DNA of 64,000 bases from Bog-473 sp963756025. Lineage in GTDB: Bacteria > Actinomycetota > Acidimicrobiia > Acidimicrobiales > RAAP-2. Shown piece by piece: positions 51,650 through 60,477 of this stretch; position 1 is the first letter of the stretch; every line of letters begins with the position of its first letter. Where the stretch lies: positions 124,001 to 188,000 of the forward strand of contig CAVWMF010000007.1 in the NCBI GenBank assembly GCA_963756025.1. Direction: 5' to 3'. The position numbers and the translations under genes are program-made. The notes beneath the pieces were generated by a model. It did not search any database, was not told the DNA's origin, and was given only the letters and a program-made list of their open reading frames with translations.

Positions 51650-53323
51650 TTACTCTTCCGCGAACGGCACAGGGTCCGGCGAGTCCAAAAGGTGCTTCAT
51701 CACCTTGCCCGTGACATTACGGGGAAGGCTGTCACGAAATTCGACGAAGACAGGCACCTTGAACGGCGCCAGGTTCGCCGCAGCCCACGCCCTGACCTCA
51801 TCGGCCTCGAGGGTCGACCCGGGGCGGCGGACAACGACCGCTTTGACCTGTTCGCCGAGCACCCGATCGGGTACGCCGACGACGACGACGTCGGCAATGG
51901 CGGGGTGCTCATGGAGACGGTCCTCGATCTCGGCCGGATAGATGTTCTCACCCCCACGGAGAATGAGATCAGAGCGGCGCCCCTCGAGGAACAACAGATT
52001 CTGCTCCACACGTCCGAAGTCACCGGTGCGGTACCAGCGGTCCCCTCCGAGTGCGGCCTTGCTCGCTGTGGGGTCCCGGTGATACCCGAGGAACACGGAC
52101 GCGCTTCGAATCTGCACCTCGCCGACGAGTCCATCGTCCAACTGGGCGTCGGAGCCTGGTTCACACACCCGGATCTGCGCTGCCGGCGGCGGCCTCCCCA
52201 CGTTGCCGGGAGTTTCGAGCAGCCCCGGCATCACCGCAGTGGCTCCGGTGCCGTTCGTCTCGGTCATACCGAGCCCGACGATCAATCCCGAGCGGGCGTG
52301 CGGCCACTGTTCGGCCAGGCGCTCGAGCAGATTCGGCGACCAGAGGGATCCGCCACCCACGATCGAGCGGAGGCTCGAGACGTCGAACTGGTCGACCTGG
52401 GGATGTTCCAGCAGACGCCAGGCCTGAGTCGGCACCAAGCGCCAGGTCGTCACCCCGTGCTGCTCGGTCAGCGCGAGCTGGCTTTCGGGTGACCACCGGC
52501 CGGGAGGCGGCATGTAGACGAGCTTGGTCCCCGTCGCAGCGGATGAAATGGCCTGGCAGTTGAGTCCGGAGATGTGGAACAAGGGAAGGGCGGCGATCTC
52601 GCAGGTCTCGGTGGCCACAGCGCCTACCGCAGCGCCGCGCAGGGCGATGGACTGCGCCCAGTGGATGTTGTTGCGATGGGTGAGCACCGCTCCCTTTGGC
52701 CGACCTGTGGTGCCGCTCGTGAAGAGGATCACGAAAGGGTCATCCTCGTCGATGGTCACGTCCGGAAGTGGGGGGTCGCCCTGGAACCACATCGGGGTGG
52801 CCTCGTTGAGATCGCGCCGCGGCAGGCCAGGAAGCACGCTCGACAGACGGGCCAGGCGTTCCGCGTCGCCGATCAGCAACTTCGGGTCCGTGAGCTCGAT
52901 GCCGTACTGGAGCTCCGGGCCGGTCCACCAGCCATTCAGGGCAACGACGACCCCGCCGAGCACGATGACCGCCCACGCCACGATGACGAACTCGTAACGG
53001 TTGGCCGCGGCGATAGCGACGCGATCCCCCTGGCCGATGCCGTGTTCGCTCCGGAGGGCGGCGGCAGTGGCGGCAACCAGCCGCCTCGCCTCGGCGAACG
53101 TGATCGTGTGCTCATCGTGGACGAGGTAGGGACGGTCGCCGTTGCGGGCCGTCCCGTCCTCGAAGAGTGCCCGGAGGTGGGGATAGCGCTGCGCGAAGAC
53201 CTCATGGCGGGTGCCCATGACCTCTTCTTCGACAATCTCGAAGGGCGCACCCGGCCCCATCAAGGAGTGGCGCTGCTCTGTCAGAAAGGCCGGCCCGGGA
53301 TCCCAACGCAGGGTGGTGCGCAC
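51650..53323 (-). CDS. Acyl-CoA ligase (AMP-dependent synthetase family)
   Basis: This 557-residue ANL-superfamily enzyme has the AMP-binding loop FTSGTTGRPKGAVLTH, a second core GLGMTETNG, the adenylate-binding TGDFGRVE, the hinge GRRSDLI, and NVTGKVMK carrying the catalytic Lys. It adenylates a carboxylic acid and transfers it to CoA, feeding CoA-linked degradation. The GTG at 53323 gives an N-terminus typical of this subgroup (WDPGPAFLTEQ); an ATG 21 codons downstream is the alternative. It lies 45 bp after the thiolase gene in the same transcript. Confidence 0.92.
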   Translation of the reverse strand: MRTTLRWDPGPAFLTEQRHSLMGPGAPFEIVEEEVMGTRHEVFAQRYPHLRALFEDGTARNGDRPYLVHDEHTITFAEARRLVAATAAALRSEHGIGQGDRVAIAAANRYEFVIVAWAVIVLGGVVVALNGWWTGPELQYGIELTDPKLLIGDAERLARLSSVLPGLPRRDLNEATPMWFQGDPPLPDVTIDEDDPFVILFTSGTTGRPKGAVLTHRNNIHWAQSIALRGAAVGAVATETCEIAALPLFHISGLNCQAISSAATGTKLVYMPPPGRWSPESQLALTEQHGVTTWRLVPTQAWRLLEHPQVDQFDVSSLRSIVGGGSLWSPNLLERLAEQWPHARSGLIVGLGMTETNGTGATAVMPGLLETPGNVGRPPPAAQIRVCEPGSDAQLDDGLVGEVQIRSASVFLGYHRDPTASKAALGGDRWYRTGDFGRVEQNLLFLEGRRSDLILRGGENIYPAEIEDRLHEHPAIADVVVVGVPDRVLGEQVKAVVVRRPGSTLEADEVRAWAAANLAPFKVPVFVEFRDSLPRNVTGKVMKHLLDSPDPVPFAEE

Positions 53324-53368
53324 GCTACGACGTCATCGGGGAGTGATGCCGGCGCGCAGCTCCATCGA

Positions 53369-54514
53369 TCAGCGGGAGATGATGGTGACGCCGGCCGTCC
53401 CCGGTGCACCGTAGAGCTGGGCGTAACCGACTCTGGGGTTCCCCTGCACCTGCCGATCACCGGCGTTGCCGCGGAGCTGCAGGACCAGCTCGTGGACCTG
53501 TCGAAGGCCGGACGCACCGATCGGCTCGCCGTTGGCCAAGAGGCCACCGTCCGTATTGACCGGCAACGGACCGTCGATCTCCGTGGCGCCGTCCGCGATC
53601 AGCTGCTCCTGTTCGCCGTCCTTGCAGAAACCGTTTTCCGCCATGTGGATGATCTCGGCTCCGGCATCGGTGTCCTGGAGCTGGATCACATCGACGTCCT
53701 CCGGGCCAAGGCCGGCGCGTTCGTACGCGGCCCTCGAGGCGTCGGTCGTCGGAGCGTCCCCCCGCTCGAGCGCCGTTGACGGGCTGTGCACCTCGAAGGC
53801 GCCATAGCGTCGAGTGCGCACTTCGGACGCGCGAAGAAAGATGGGGTTCGCGGTGTACCGGTGTGCGATATCCGCCCTGCAGAGCACAATGGCTGCTGCC
53901 CCCTCATCGGGGCTGCAGAACATGTACTGCGTGAGCGGATCATTCACCATACGCGACTCCGCTATCTGCTCGGCCGGTATGGGCGATTTGCGAAATGCAT
54001 TGGGATTTCTCGCACCGTTCCGGTACGCCTTGGCGGCAACTGCGGACAAGCATTCCCGCGTGATCCCGTAGTCGTACATGTAGCGCTGGATCTTCATGGC
54101 GAAGAACTTGGGGGTGAGAAACAGACCCACCTCCCCGTACCAACTCGGCAGGCTGTATTGCACGGGGTCGGCCGCGAAGGCCCCAACCGGGTGCTTGTCC
54201 ATGCCGACCGCGACCCCTATGTCGTACGCGCCCAGCTCAATGGTCTGCGCGGCGAGGCTGATCGCACTGGCTGCCGTCGCGCAACCGTTGTAGACGTCGG
54301 TGAATGGCAGCCCGGTAAGACCGAGGAGATTCACAACGGCATCGGGATTGTCGACCTCATAGCTTCCGCCGAAGGCGAACTGGACATCACGCCATTGGAG
54401 GTCGGCATCGGCCAGAGCGGTCCTGATGGCGTCGGCCCCCATTTCGATGGCCGACTTCCCGGGGAAGCGACCGAACGGATGCATCCCAACCCCGATGATG
54501 GCAACGTCAGTCAC
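53369..54514 (-). CDS. Thiolase-fold protein that retains the nucleophilic Cys, paired with DUF35
   Basis: This 381-residue thiolase/SCP2-type protein starts TDVAIIGVGMHPFGRFPG. Unlike the other two copies, it has C78 in YNGCATAAS at the nucleophile position. The C-terminal motif reads ANGEPIGASG, so the thiolase His in GHPIGASG is Glu. It could be a thiolase with altered C-terminal chemistry, or an Ltp-type lyase. The GTG at 54514 overlaps the DUF35 stop (GTGA), so the two genes are coupled. It acts downstream of the acyl-CoA ligase by gene arrangement. Confidence 0.88.
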   Translation of the reverse strand: MTDVAIIGVGMHPFGRFPGKSAIEMGADAIRTALADADLQWRDVQFAFGGSYEVDNPDAVVNLLGLTGLPFTDVYNGCATAASAISLAAQTIELGAYDIGVAVGMDKHPVGAFAADPVQYSLPSWYGEVGLFLTPKFFAMKIQRYMYDYGITRECLSAVAAKAYRNGARNPNAFRKSPIPAEQIAESRMVNDPLTQYMFCSPDEGAAAIVLCRADIAHRYTANPIFLRASEVRTRRYGAFEVHSPSTALERGDAPTTDASRAAYERAGLGPEDVDVIQLQDTDAGAEIIHMAENGFCKDGEQEQLIADGATEIDGPLPVNTDGGLLANGEPIGASGLRQVHELVLQLRGNAGDRQVQGNPRVGYAQLYGAPGTAGVTIISR

Positions 54515-54948
54515 TTGCTCACTCCTTCTTCTGACGGCGCAAATGCATACGACATGACCTGGCGCCCTTCCTCGTCGGTCCTGAACGGGAGCACGACCAT
54601 GTGCACCTGCTGGCCGATGTGCGGGTGCTCGTCAGCGAAACCGACCAGTCTTGACTCGACGCGGAGCTGACCCTCGAGCTCGACGTACCCGACGTAATAG
54701 GGCTTGAACGTCTCGGCTGTTTCCTCTCCCGCATACGGCGGAGCCTTTGGGAGAAACTCCTGACTGGTCCACGTCCAGACGCTTCCGGTCGGAGAAAGTT
54801 CCACCTGCTCCATCGCTGCACCGCACCTCGGGCACCCACCCTGTGACGGAAAGGCGTACGCACCACATTCGCCGCACAGAGAGCCGAGAAGTCGTGGCGG
54901 GTCTGTCGGCCACGAGAATAGACCTTCCGCTATCGGAACCTGCTCCAC
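54511..54948 (-). CDS. DUF35 Zn-ribbon/OB-fold protein, partner of the thiolase
   Basis: This protein of about 145 residues has zinc-knuckle motifs CGEC and CPRC (about residues 25-45) and an OB-fold with SPTGSVWTWTSQEFLP. The GTG at 54948 is chosen because GGGGAG lies about 9 nt upstream; the open frame extends to 55050, but the extra residues are not family-like. It is coupled by a 4-bp overlap to the thiolase gene, the third such pair in the window. A region of about 350 bp without a gene lies upstream. Confidence 0.87.
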   Translation of the reverse strand: MEQVPIAEGLFSWPTDPPRLLGSLCGECGAYAFPSQGGCPRCGAAMEQVELSPTGSVWTWTSQEFLPKAPPYAGEETAETFKPYYVGYVELEGQLRVESRLVGFADEHPHIGQQVHMVVLPFRTDEEGRQVMSYAFAPSEEGVSK

Positions 54949-55298
54949 TCGTACCTGCTCCCCGTTTTCGATAGATCTGCCCCAAGTTCGCCCCGAAGGA
55001 CCTGGTTGGCGCTGATGAATTTCCCGGCTGAATCCTGCTGCCGGCAGCAAAAAACCCCGGGGTTGACTTCGACATCGAAATCATGCCATCAGGACGTGGG
55101 GGGCGCAACAGTGTCGGCTGGGGGCCGCCCGCTTGAGGTCGGGGGCATCTGGCGCTCTGGGGCAGCGTAGTCCTACGGCCCTCATGTAACCCGAAGCAAT
55201 GAGCCAGACCGATGGGCTATCTCGCCCTTCTCAAGGGTGTAGACCTCGCAGCTCAGTGGCAAGCGGTCAGGCCGAGTGCAGGTCGTGCGGGTTCTTCT
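54949..55298. other. 350-bp region without a gene between DUF35 and the first substrate-binding protein gene
   Basis: It holds two perfect palindromes (55036-55049 and 55053-55064), a CCCTT-CTC-AAGGG hairpin at about 55230, and otherwise no recognisable gene. Short open frames here have no family-like sequence. Confidence 0.5.
55036..55064 (-). terminator. Possible weak terminator: GC palindrome followed by six T on the minus strand
   Basis: On the minus strand AACCCCGGGGTT (55064-55053) runs straight into TTTTTT, and then the 14-bp palindrome TGCTGCCGGCAGCA (55049-55036). The first stem is short once a loop is allowed. It lies downstream of the substrate-binding protein genes. Confidence 0.3.
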
Positions 55299-56528
55299 CT
55301 ACGCCTTGGAGCCCTTCACCAAGCTCCCGCACACATTGACGGCGGGAACGAAGTCTTTGCCTTTGATCTCGAGGAGCGGCCCACAGGCCTTCTTCGGGAA
55401 CATGCCCAGGGTGCCGAAGTGACTAAAGATAATCGGAGTGCTGAGCAGTCCCTCGGCGGTGTAGTTCGAGACCTTCCGCTCGTTGGTGATGAAGGCCTGG
55501 CGAGTCGGATTGGCACCGGCGTGCTCCAAGCCGTTGATCATCACATCGGCGGCGAGGTAGGAGTTCACGATGTTCAGGCTCGGAATACCCCCGGCAAATG
55601 ACGTGTACTTCGTGAGCCTGTCCAGGAAGAGCTTCACCGGAGGGGGCGGATTCTTCGCGAGCACGTTGATAACCGCCCCCGTATACGTCCCTTGCATCGC
55701 GGCCAGCGCTGTGGGCTGGTCCAGCAGGGACTGGTCGTAGGAGGTGGCGCAGATCAACTTGGCCTTCACGTTGGCCTGCTTGAGGTCCTCAGCCACCGTG
55801 GTGCAGGTCGAGAGCACGCTGAGCACTTCGACCCCGTTGCAGCCCAGCTTTTTTATCTGGAGAATGGCGGGATTGAGGTTGCCGCTGCTCGGAAGCAGGG
55901 CGTCGAGACACTTGCTGACGCCGTAGGACTTTGCCTGCGCAAAGATCGTATTTGCCGCGTTGATGGCGGAGGAAATATTGAAGACGACCTGGGCCAACTT
56001 GGTGACGTGGAGGGCTTTCAGTTCTGCTCCGCTGCTGCTGTAGGTGTAGTAGTACCCGTTGAACGGCGTCGTCGAGTAGAGGTCTGCAATAGAGAACATG
56101 TTGGTATTCGGCTGCTCGCCCCATTCCGGCCCGTCGACGGAGGCACCGACCACGGGTATTCCTTGTTGGTGGAGGTACGCGGCGGATCCGAACGCGCCCG
56201 AGTCGACCTGGATAATGCCGAAGGCACCCTTGCTCACCAAGAGGTGGGCGGCGGTCGAATTGCCCGTCGGCGTGGATTGGTCGTCCTCTGCCACGAGTTC
56301 CAGCTTGTGGCCGTTCACCCCACCAGCAGCGTTCTGCGCGTCGATTCTCGCCTGCGCGCCCTGTATGGCATTGATGTACGTCGACGAGGCCGCACCGGTT
56401 TCGTCCGTAATGAAGCCGATAACGATGGGCGCTTTGCTACTGGCGGAGGCCGGCGACGCCGAGAGCGCCGTAAGAGCCCCAGCCAGTGAAAGCACCACAA
56501 GTGCGATACGCATCATACGTGTCCGCAT
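55299..56528 (-). CDS. Branched-chain-type ABC transporter substrate-binding protein (paralogue 1)
   Basis: This periplasmic-type binding protein of about 409 residues (peripla_BP_6, LivJ-like) has a signal peptide: MRTRMMRIALVVLSLAG hydrophobic core and an ASPASA-S cleavage area. No lipobox Cys is seen. The mature protein starts with the strand KAPIVIGFITDETGAASS. It is very similar to the proteins at 56682 and 58123 along its whole length (LLVSKGAFGIIQ, CNGVEVLSVLSTC, FSHFGTLGMFPKKACGPLLE). The conserved Cys residues suggest disulfides. The ATG at 56528 follows GGGGGAATCAG. It should deliver a ligand to the LivHM/LivG permease encoded upstream in the same direction. Confidence 0.9.
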   Translation of the reverse strand: MRTRMMRIALVVLSLAGALTALSASPASASSKAPIVIGFITDETGAASSTYINAIQGAQARIDAQNAAGGVNGHKLELVAEDDQSTPTGNSTAAHLLVSKGAFGIIQVDSGAFGSAAYLHQQGIPVVGASVDGPEWGEQPNTNMFSIADLYSTTPFNGYYYTYSSSGAELKALHVTKLAQVVFNISSAINAANTIFAQAKSYGVSKCLDALLPSSGNLNPAILQIKKLGCNGVEVLSVLSTCTTVAEDLKQANVKAKLICATSYDQSLLDQPTALAAMQGTYTGAVINVLAKNPPPPVKLFLDRLTKYTSFAGGIPSLNIVNSYLAADVMINGLEHAGANPTRQAFITNERKVSNYTAEGLLSTPIIFSHFGTLGMFPKKACGPLLEIKGKDFVPAVNVCGSLVKGSKA

Positions 56529-56637
56529 CTGATTCCCCCTTGGCGCCTTGGCGCCATTGACCAAACTGCCACCAGTGAAGCCACCGCAATCAGCGATGCG
56601 GTTCGCAATCGTTCGCACGCCACCCCCCCTTCCTTGT

Positions 56638-56677
56638 GATTCCCTTTGGACGTTTTTCCGTCATCCAAAAGAGAATC
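56638..56677 (-). other. Long imperfect hairpin between substrate-binding protein genes 2 and 1
   Basis: The arms GATTCCCTTTGG... (56638 on) and ...CCAAAAGAGAATC (to 56677) can pair with a small bulge around an ACG/CGT inner stem. It lies 4 bp after the stop of gene 2. There is no T-run, so an mRNA processing or stabilising hairpin is likelier than a terminator. The GGCGCC sequence also occurs twice at 56542 and 56550. Confidence 0.4.
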
Positions 56678-56681
56678 GCAC

Positions 56682-57917
56682 CTACGCTTTCGCACCCCTG
56701 ACCAGGGTGCCGCATGTGTTGTATGCAGGAACGAAGCTCTTGCCCTTGACCTCCAGCAGCGGCGCACAGGCCTTCTTCGGGAGCATGCCCAAGGTACCGA
56801 AGTGGCTGAAGATGAAGGGGGTGGTGTACATGCCTTCGACGGTGTAGTCCGATACTTTGCGCTCGGCCGCGATGAAGGCCTTTTGGGTCGGAGTGGGCCC
56901 TGCGGCCTCTAGCCCGTTGATCATCACGTCAGCGGACTCGTAGCCGTAGTCGATGTTCTCGCTCGGAATTCCGCCGGCCCAGGGAGTGTACTTCTTGAGC
57001 CTGCTGAGAAAGAGCTTGGTCGCAGGATTCACGTCACTCCCGAGGACGTTGAGAGCAGAAGTCGTGTAGGTACCTTGCATCGCGGCCAGGGCAGTGGGCT
57101 GGTCGAGGAGCGTCTGATCGTACCCAGTCGAGCAGATCACCTTGGTCTTCAAGTCGGCCTGCTTGAGGTCTTCGGCGAGCGTTATGCAGGTTGAAAGAGT
57201 ACTGAGCACTTCGACACCGTTGCAGCCCAGGTTCTTCATCTGTAGCACCGTCGGGTTCAGGTTGCCGTTGCTCGGGACCAGCGCGTCCAGACATTTGCTG
57301 GTACCGGCACTCTGTGCTTGGTCAAAGATCGTATTCGCTGCATCGATCGCCGCTGGGACATTGAAGACGATCTGGGCCAGCTTCGTGATGTGGAGAGCCT
57401 TCATTTGGGCCGCGGTGGACGTGTAGGTGTAGAAGTACCCGTTGAACGGCGATGTGGAGTAGAGGTCGGCGATGGCGAACATGTTGGAGTTCGGCTGCTG
57501 GCCCCACTCCGGCCCGTCGACAGCGGCGCCCACCACCGGTATCCCCTGCTGCTGGAGGTACTTGGACCCGCCGAAGGTCACCGATGCGTCCGAGATAATG
57601 CCGAAGACGCCTTTGCTCACGAGAAGGTGGGCTGCGGTCGAGTAGCCACTGGGTGTTCCCGTGTCGTCTTCAGCCTGGAGCACCAGCTTGTGGCCATTCA
57701 CCCCTCCGGCCGCGTTCTGGGCGTCTATCCGGGCCTCTGCCCCATAGACGGCGTTGATGTACGACGACGACGACGGCCCGGTCTCGTCAGAGATGAACCC
57801 GATGGTGATCGGTGCCTTGCTGCTGCTTGCAGCGGCGGCTGGCAGCGCCGAGAGCCCGGCGATAACCCCGACTACTGAACACACCGCAACAGCTATGCGA
57901 ATCGCACTTGTGCGCAT
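56682..57917 (-). CDS. Branched-chain-type ABC transporter substrate-binding protein (paralogue 2)
   Basis: This protein of about 411 residues has a signal peptide (MRTSAIRIAVAVCSVVG, then a PAAAAS cleavage area) and the LivJ-like fold. It is a close paralogue of the proteins on both sides. It differs most in ligand-pocket-like segments (IISDASVTFGGSKYL versus IIQVDSGAFGSAAYL, and NVLGSDVNPATKLFL versus NVLAKNPPPPVKLFL), so it may bind a different compound. The ATG at 57917 follows AAAAAGGGGGG. It has its own convincing promoter and a copy of the 15-bp motif just upstream, so it can be expressed separately. Confidence 0.9.
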   Translation of the reverse strand: MRTSAIRIAVAVCSVVGVIAGLSALPAAAASSSKAPITIGFISDETGPSSSSYINAVYGAEARIDAQNAAGGVNGHKLVLQAEDDTGTPSGYSTAAHLLVSKGVFGIISDASVTFGGSKYLQQQGIPVVGAAVDGPEWGQQPNSNMFAIADLYSTSPFNGYFYTYTSTAAQMKALHITKLAQIVFNVPAAIDAANTIFDQAQSAGTSKCLDALVPSNGNLNPTVLQMKNLGCNGVEVLSTLSTCITLAEDLKQADLKTKVICSTGYDQTLLDQPTALAAMQGTYTTSALNVLGSDVNPATKLFLSRLKKYTPWAGGIPSENIDYGYESADVMINGLEAAGPTPTQKAFIAAERKVSDYTVEGMYTTPFIFSHFGTLGMLPKKACAPLLEVKGKSFVPAYNTCGTLVRGAKA

Positions 57918-57944
57918 GCTAACCCCCCTTTTTACCTCTCGCAA

Positions 57945-57973
57945 TTTATACTGCAAATACTTGTTGATTGCAA
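57945..57973 (-). promoter_or_regulatory. Strong sigma70-type promoter of substrate-binding protein gene 2
   Basis: On the minus strand TTGCAA (57968-57973) and TATAAA (57945-57950) are separated by exactly 17 bp. The leader to the ATG at 57917 is short and contains AAAAAGGGGGG. The -35 box lies inside the 15-bp motif at 57966-57980. Confidence 0.6.
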
Positions 57974-57980
57974 CGCAAGT
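57966..57980. promoter_or_regulatory. 15-bp operator-like motif overlapping the promoter of substrate-binding protein gene 2
   Basis: GATTGCAACGCAAGT, the best match to the consensus. It overlaps the -35 box and is followed by GAAACGTG. The paralogous gene 3 has GACTGCAACCCAAGT followed by GAAAT at 59401. Confidence 0.55.
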
Positions 57981-58003
57981 GAAACGTGTCCCTAACCTTG
58001 ATG

Positions 58004-58057
58004 GGCATGGGTGTCAGGCAAACCGAAACCGTACGGGATCTCATCTCAACCCATGCC
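58004..58057. repeat. 9-bp inverted repeat between substrate-binding protein genes 3 and 2
   Basis: GGCATGGGT (58004-58012) and ACCCATGCC (58049-58057) enclose 36 bases. It could form a hairpin in the transcript after gene 3. Function is not evident. Confidence 0.3.
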
Positions 58058-58122
58058 GGCGGCGCGTCTGGCTCACCAAATACCACGGCATCGGGTATCC
58101 GTGACCCCCGCGACTCTCGCTT

Positions 58123-59362
58123 TTAGGCCTTCGAGCCCTTGACCAGATTCCCACAGACGTTAAGCGCGGGAACGAAGTTCTTACCCTTGATCTCTAACAG
58201 CGGACCACATGACTTCTTCGGGATCATGCCCAGAGTACCGAAGTGGCTGAAAATAATAGGGGTCGACAACAAGCCTTCGACGGTGTAATTCGAGACCTGG
58301 CGCAAGTTCGTGATGAATGCCTTGCGGGTCGGATTGGGTCCGGCGAGCTTCAGTCCATTGATCATGGCGTCGGCGGCCATGTAGGAGTACTCAATGTTGT
58401 TGCTCGGGATACCTCCAGAGAAGGATGTGTATTTCTTGAGCCGGTCAAGAAGGAGCTTCACGGGTGCGGGCGGATTCTTCGCGAGCACGTTGAACGACGC
58501 TGTCGTATACGTACCCTGCATTGCTGCCAGCGCGGATGGCTGATTGAGCAGAGACTGATCGTAGGCAGTGGCACAGATCAACTTGGCGTTCACGTTGGCT
58601 TGCTTGAGATCGGCGGCGAGCGTGGTGCAGGTTGACAGCACACTGAGTACTTCGACGCCATTACAGCCCAGCTTCTTTATCTGGAGCACCGTCGGATTCA
58701 AGTTGCCGCTGCTCGGAAGCAGCGCGTTCGAGACAATTGCTCACGCCGTAGGACTTTGCTTGCGCAAAGATTGTGTTCGCCGCGTTGATCGCAGAGGAAA
58801 TATTGAAGACGACCTGGGCCAACTTGGTGACGTGGAGGGCCTTCAACTCGGCCCCGCTGCTGCTATAGGTGTAGTAATAGCCGTTGAATGGCGTCGTGGA
58901 GTAAAGCTCGCCGATCGAGAACATATTGGTATTCGGTTGTTGGCCCCATTCGGGGCCGTCGACCGAGACACCGACAACGGGTACCCCCTCTTGATTGAGG
59001 TAGCGGGACGATCCGAACGCGCCAGAGTCGATCTGGATGATGCCGAAGGCACCTTTGCTCACCAAAAGGTGGGCGGCCGTCGAGTTGCCGGTCGGCGTGG
59101 ATTGGTCGTCTTCGGCCACCAGTTCCAGCTTGTGGCCGTTCACCCCGCCGACAGCGTTCTGGGCGTCGATCCGAGCTTGTGCGCCTTGTATGGCATTGAT
59201 GTACGTCGATGAGGCCGCACCGGTTTCGTCGGTGATGTAGCCGATGATGATCGGCGACTTGCTGCTGGCGGAAGCCGGCGCAGCCGAGAGCGCAGTGAGA
59301 ACACCTGCTAGTGAAAGTATTGCAACGGCGATGCGTGTCGCACCGATCGCGCTCATGCGCAT
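58123..59362 (-). pseudogene. Branched-chain-type substrate-binding protein (paralogue 3), broken by one +1 frameshift
   Basis: The N-terminal part (signal peptide MRMSAIGATRIAVAILSLAG, mature start KSPIIIGYITDETG) is in one frame to about 58727. The C-terminal part (ALLPSS, NLNPTVLQIKKLGCNGVEVLS to the end) is in another frame. Aligning with paralogue 1, CTCGACGCCCTGCTT there corresponds to CTCGAACGCGCTGCTT here. A single extra base (one of the TT at 58727-58728 on the plus strand) therefore explains the break, and its removal restores LDALLPSS. No other damage is visible. The ATG at 59362 follows AAAGGGGAGAATCAG, like paralogue 1. It is either a recent inactivation or a base-call error. Confidence 0.85.
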
Positions 59363-59400
59363 CTGATTCTCCCCTTTTGCTCGCGGCTGTCAAAGCTGCA

Positions 59401-59427
59401 GACTGCAACCCAAGTGAAATATAACTC
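59401..59427 (-). promoter_or_regulatory. 15-bp motif plus TATA box upstream of substrate-binding protein gene 3
   Basis: GACTGCAACCCAAGT (59401-59415) is followed, upstream on the minus strand, by GAGTTATAT (59427-59419). The same arrangement occurs at 62748-62774. A TATA-type -10 followed by the motif at the transcription start fits repression. Confidence 0.5.
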
Positions 59428-59623
59428 TTCCCTGGAGACGAAACTTGTCACCCGGATGAAATCTTATCGCAATCTCAACTTCATCCTCGGGCGTGCCTCG
59501 TTTGACCCATGGTGGATGTGCTCAACCAATCACCGGCCTGGCGATCTGCCTGATGTAGTTGCGGTTCCAGGGCCGGTTCAAGGTCCCTAGGCTCCGCTAT
59601 GCAAAATCTTCAGGTCCGGAAAT

Positions 59624-60451
59624 TCAGCTTGGTGCGATGGCAATGTCCTCGTCGCCAAGATATGCCGCCCGCACCTCAGGGTTGTCGCGGATCTCCGCTG
59701 GAGGCCCTTGCGCAATGACAGAGCCGAAGTCGAGCACGTAGATCTCACTCGAGAGACTGAGCACCATGGCGACATCGTGCTCAACGAGCAAGAGCGACAC
59801 CTTCTCCTCCACGACGGTGCGGCGGAGCGCCCCGGAAAGCCGGTCGGTTTCGTGCCCGTCAAGGCCAGCGGAGGGTTCGTCCAACAGCACAATGGCCGGT
59901 CCTGTAGCCAGAGCTCGACCCACTTCGACCAGGCGGCTGGTGCCCAACGGCAATACCCGCGCCGGCAGGTGCGCCACCTCAGTGAGCGAAAGAAGCTCCA
60001 GTAACGAATCGACTCGCTCCGTCTCCGTCCCATCCGGGCGCTTGAGGCAGCCGCCGGTAAACATGTCCTTCCACAGACGGCTCCGGGCGTGACGAACCCG
60101 GTAGGCGAGGACCAGGTGCTCCCGCACGGTCAAATCAAGGAAAAGCTCGGGCTGTTGGAAGGTGCGGGCCAGGCCCAGCTGAGCCCGGTTCTCGGAACTC
60201 GATTTGGTCACGTCCGTCCCGAGCAACTCGACGCGACCCTTGTTGGGATGAAGGATGCCTGACATCACCCCGAAGAGCGTGGTCTTTCCCGCGCCGTTGG
60301 GCCCAACGAGTCCGATAAGGGACCCGGCGGGAATACTGATGTCCACCTCCGAGAGGGCAGTCAGGCCACCGAAGCGAACGGTCACGCCCTGCGCTGAGAG
60401 GACTGGCGGCGCCGCCGTGCCGTTGGAGGCGGGCAACTCGGTGAGCGTCAT
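59624..60451 (-). CDS. livG: LivG-type ABC transporter ATP-binding protein
   Basis: This 275-residue ABC ATPase has Walker A GPNGAGKTT, the LivG-type LARTFQQPELF, a degenerate signature LPLGTSRLVEVGRAL, Walker B VLLDEPSAGLD and switch VEHD. It resembles the first half of the fusion at 1-1336, but here it is a separate protein and no LivF follows. The ATG at 60451 starts seven bases after the corrected stop of the LivHM gene (TGA at 60461-60459). It should energise the fused LivHM upstream together with a LivF supplied in trans, possibly the one at 23273. A 261-bp gap to substrate-binding gene 3 carries that gene's promoter region. Confidence 0.9.
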   Translation of the reverse strand: MTLTELPASNGTAAPPVLSAQGVTVRFGGLTALSEVDISIPAGSLIGLVGPNGAGKTTLFGVMSGILHPNKGRVELLGTDVTKSSSENRAQLGLARTFQQPELFLDLTVREHLVLAYRVRHARSRLWKDMFTGGCLKRPDGTETERVDSLLELLSLTEVAHLPARVLPLGTSRLVEVGRALATGPAIVLLDEPSAGLDGHETDRLSGALRRTVVEEKVSLLLVEHDVAMVLSLSSEIYVLDFGSVIAQGPPAEIRDNPEVRAAYLGDEDIAIAPS

Positions 60452-60477
60452 CGCCCGTTCACCCGACGTCGACCGGT

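Noticed and set aside
57966..57980. KstR2-type operator
   Set aside because: As I know it, the KstR2 consensus has CAAG-NN-CTTG half-sites. Here the halves face the other way (TTGC-N3-GCAA) with different spacing.
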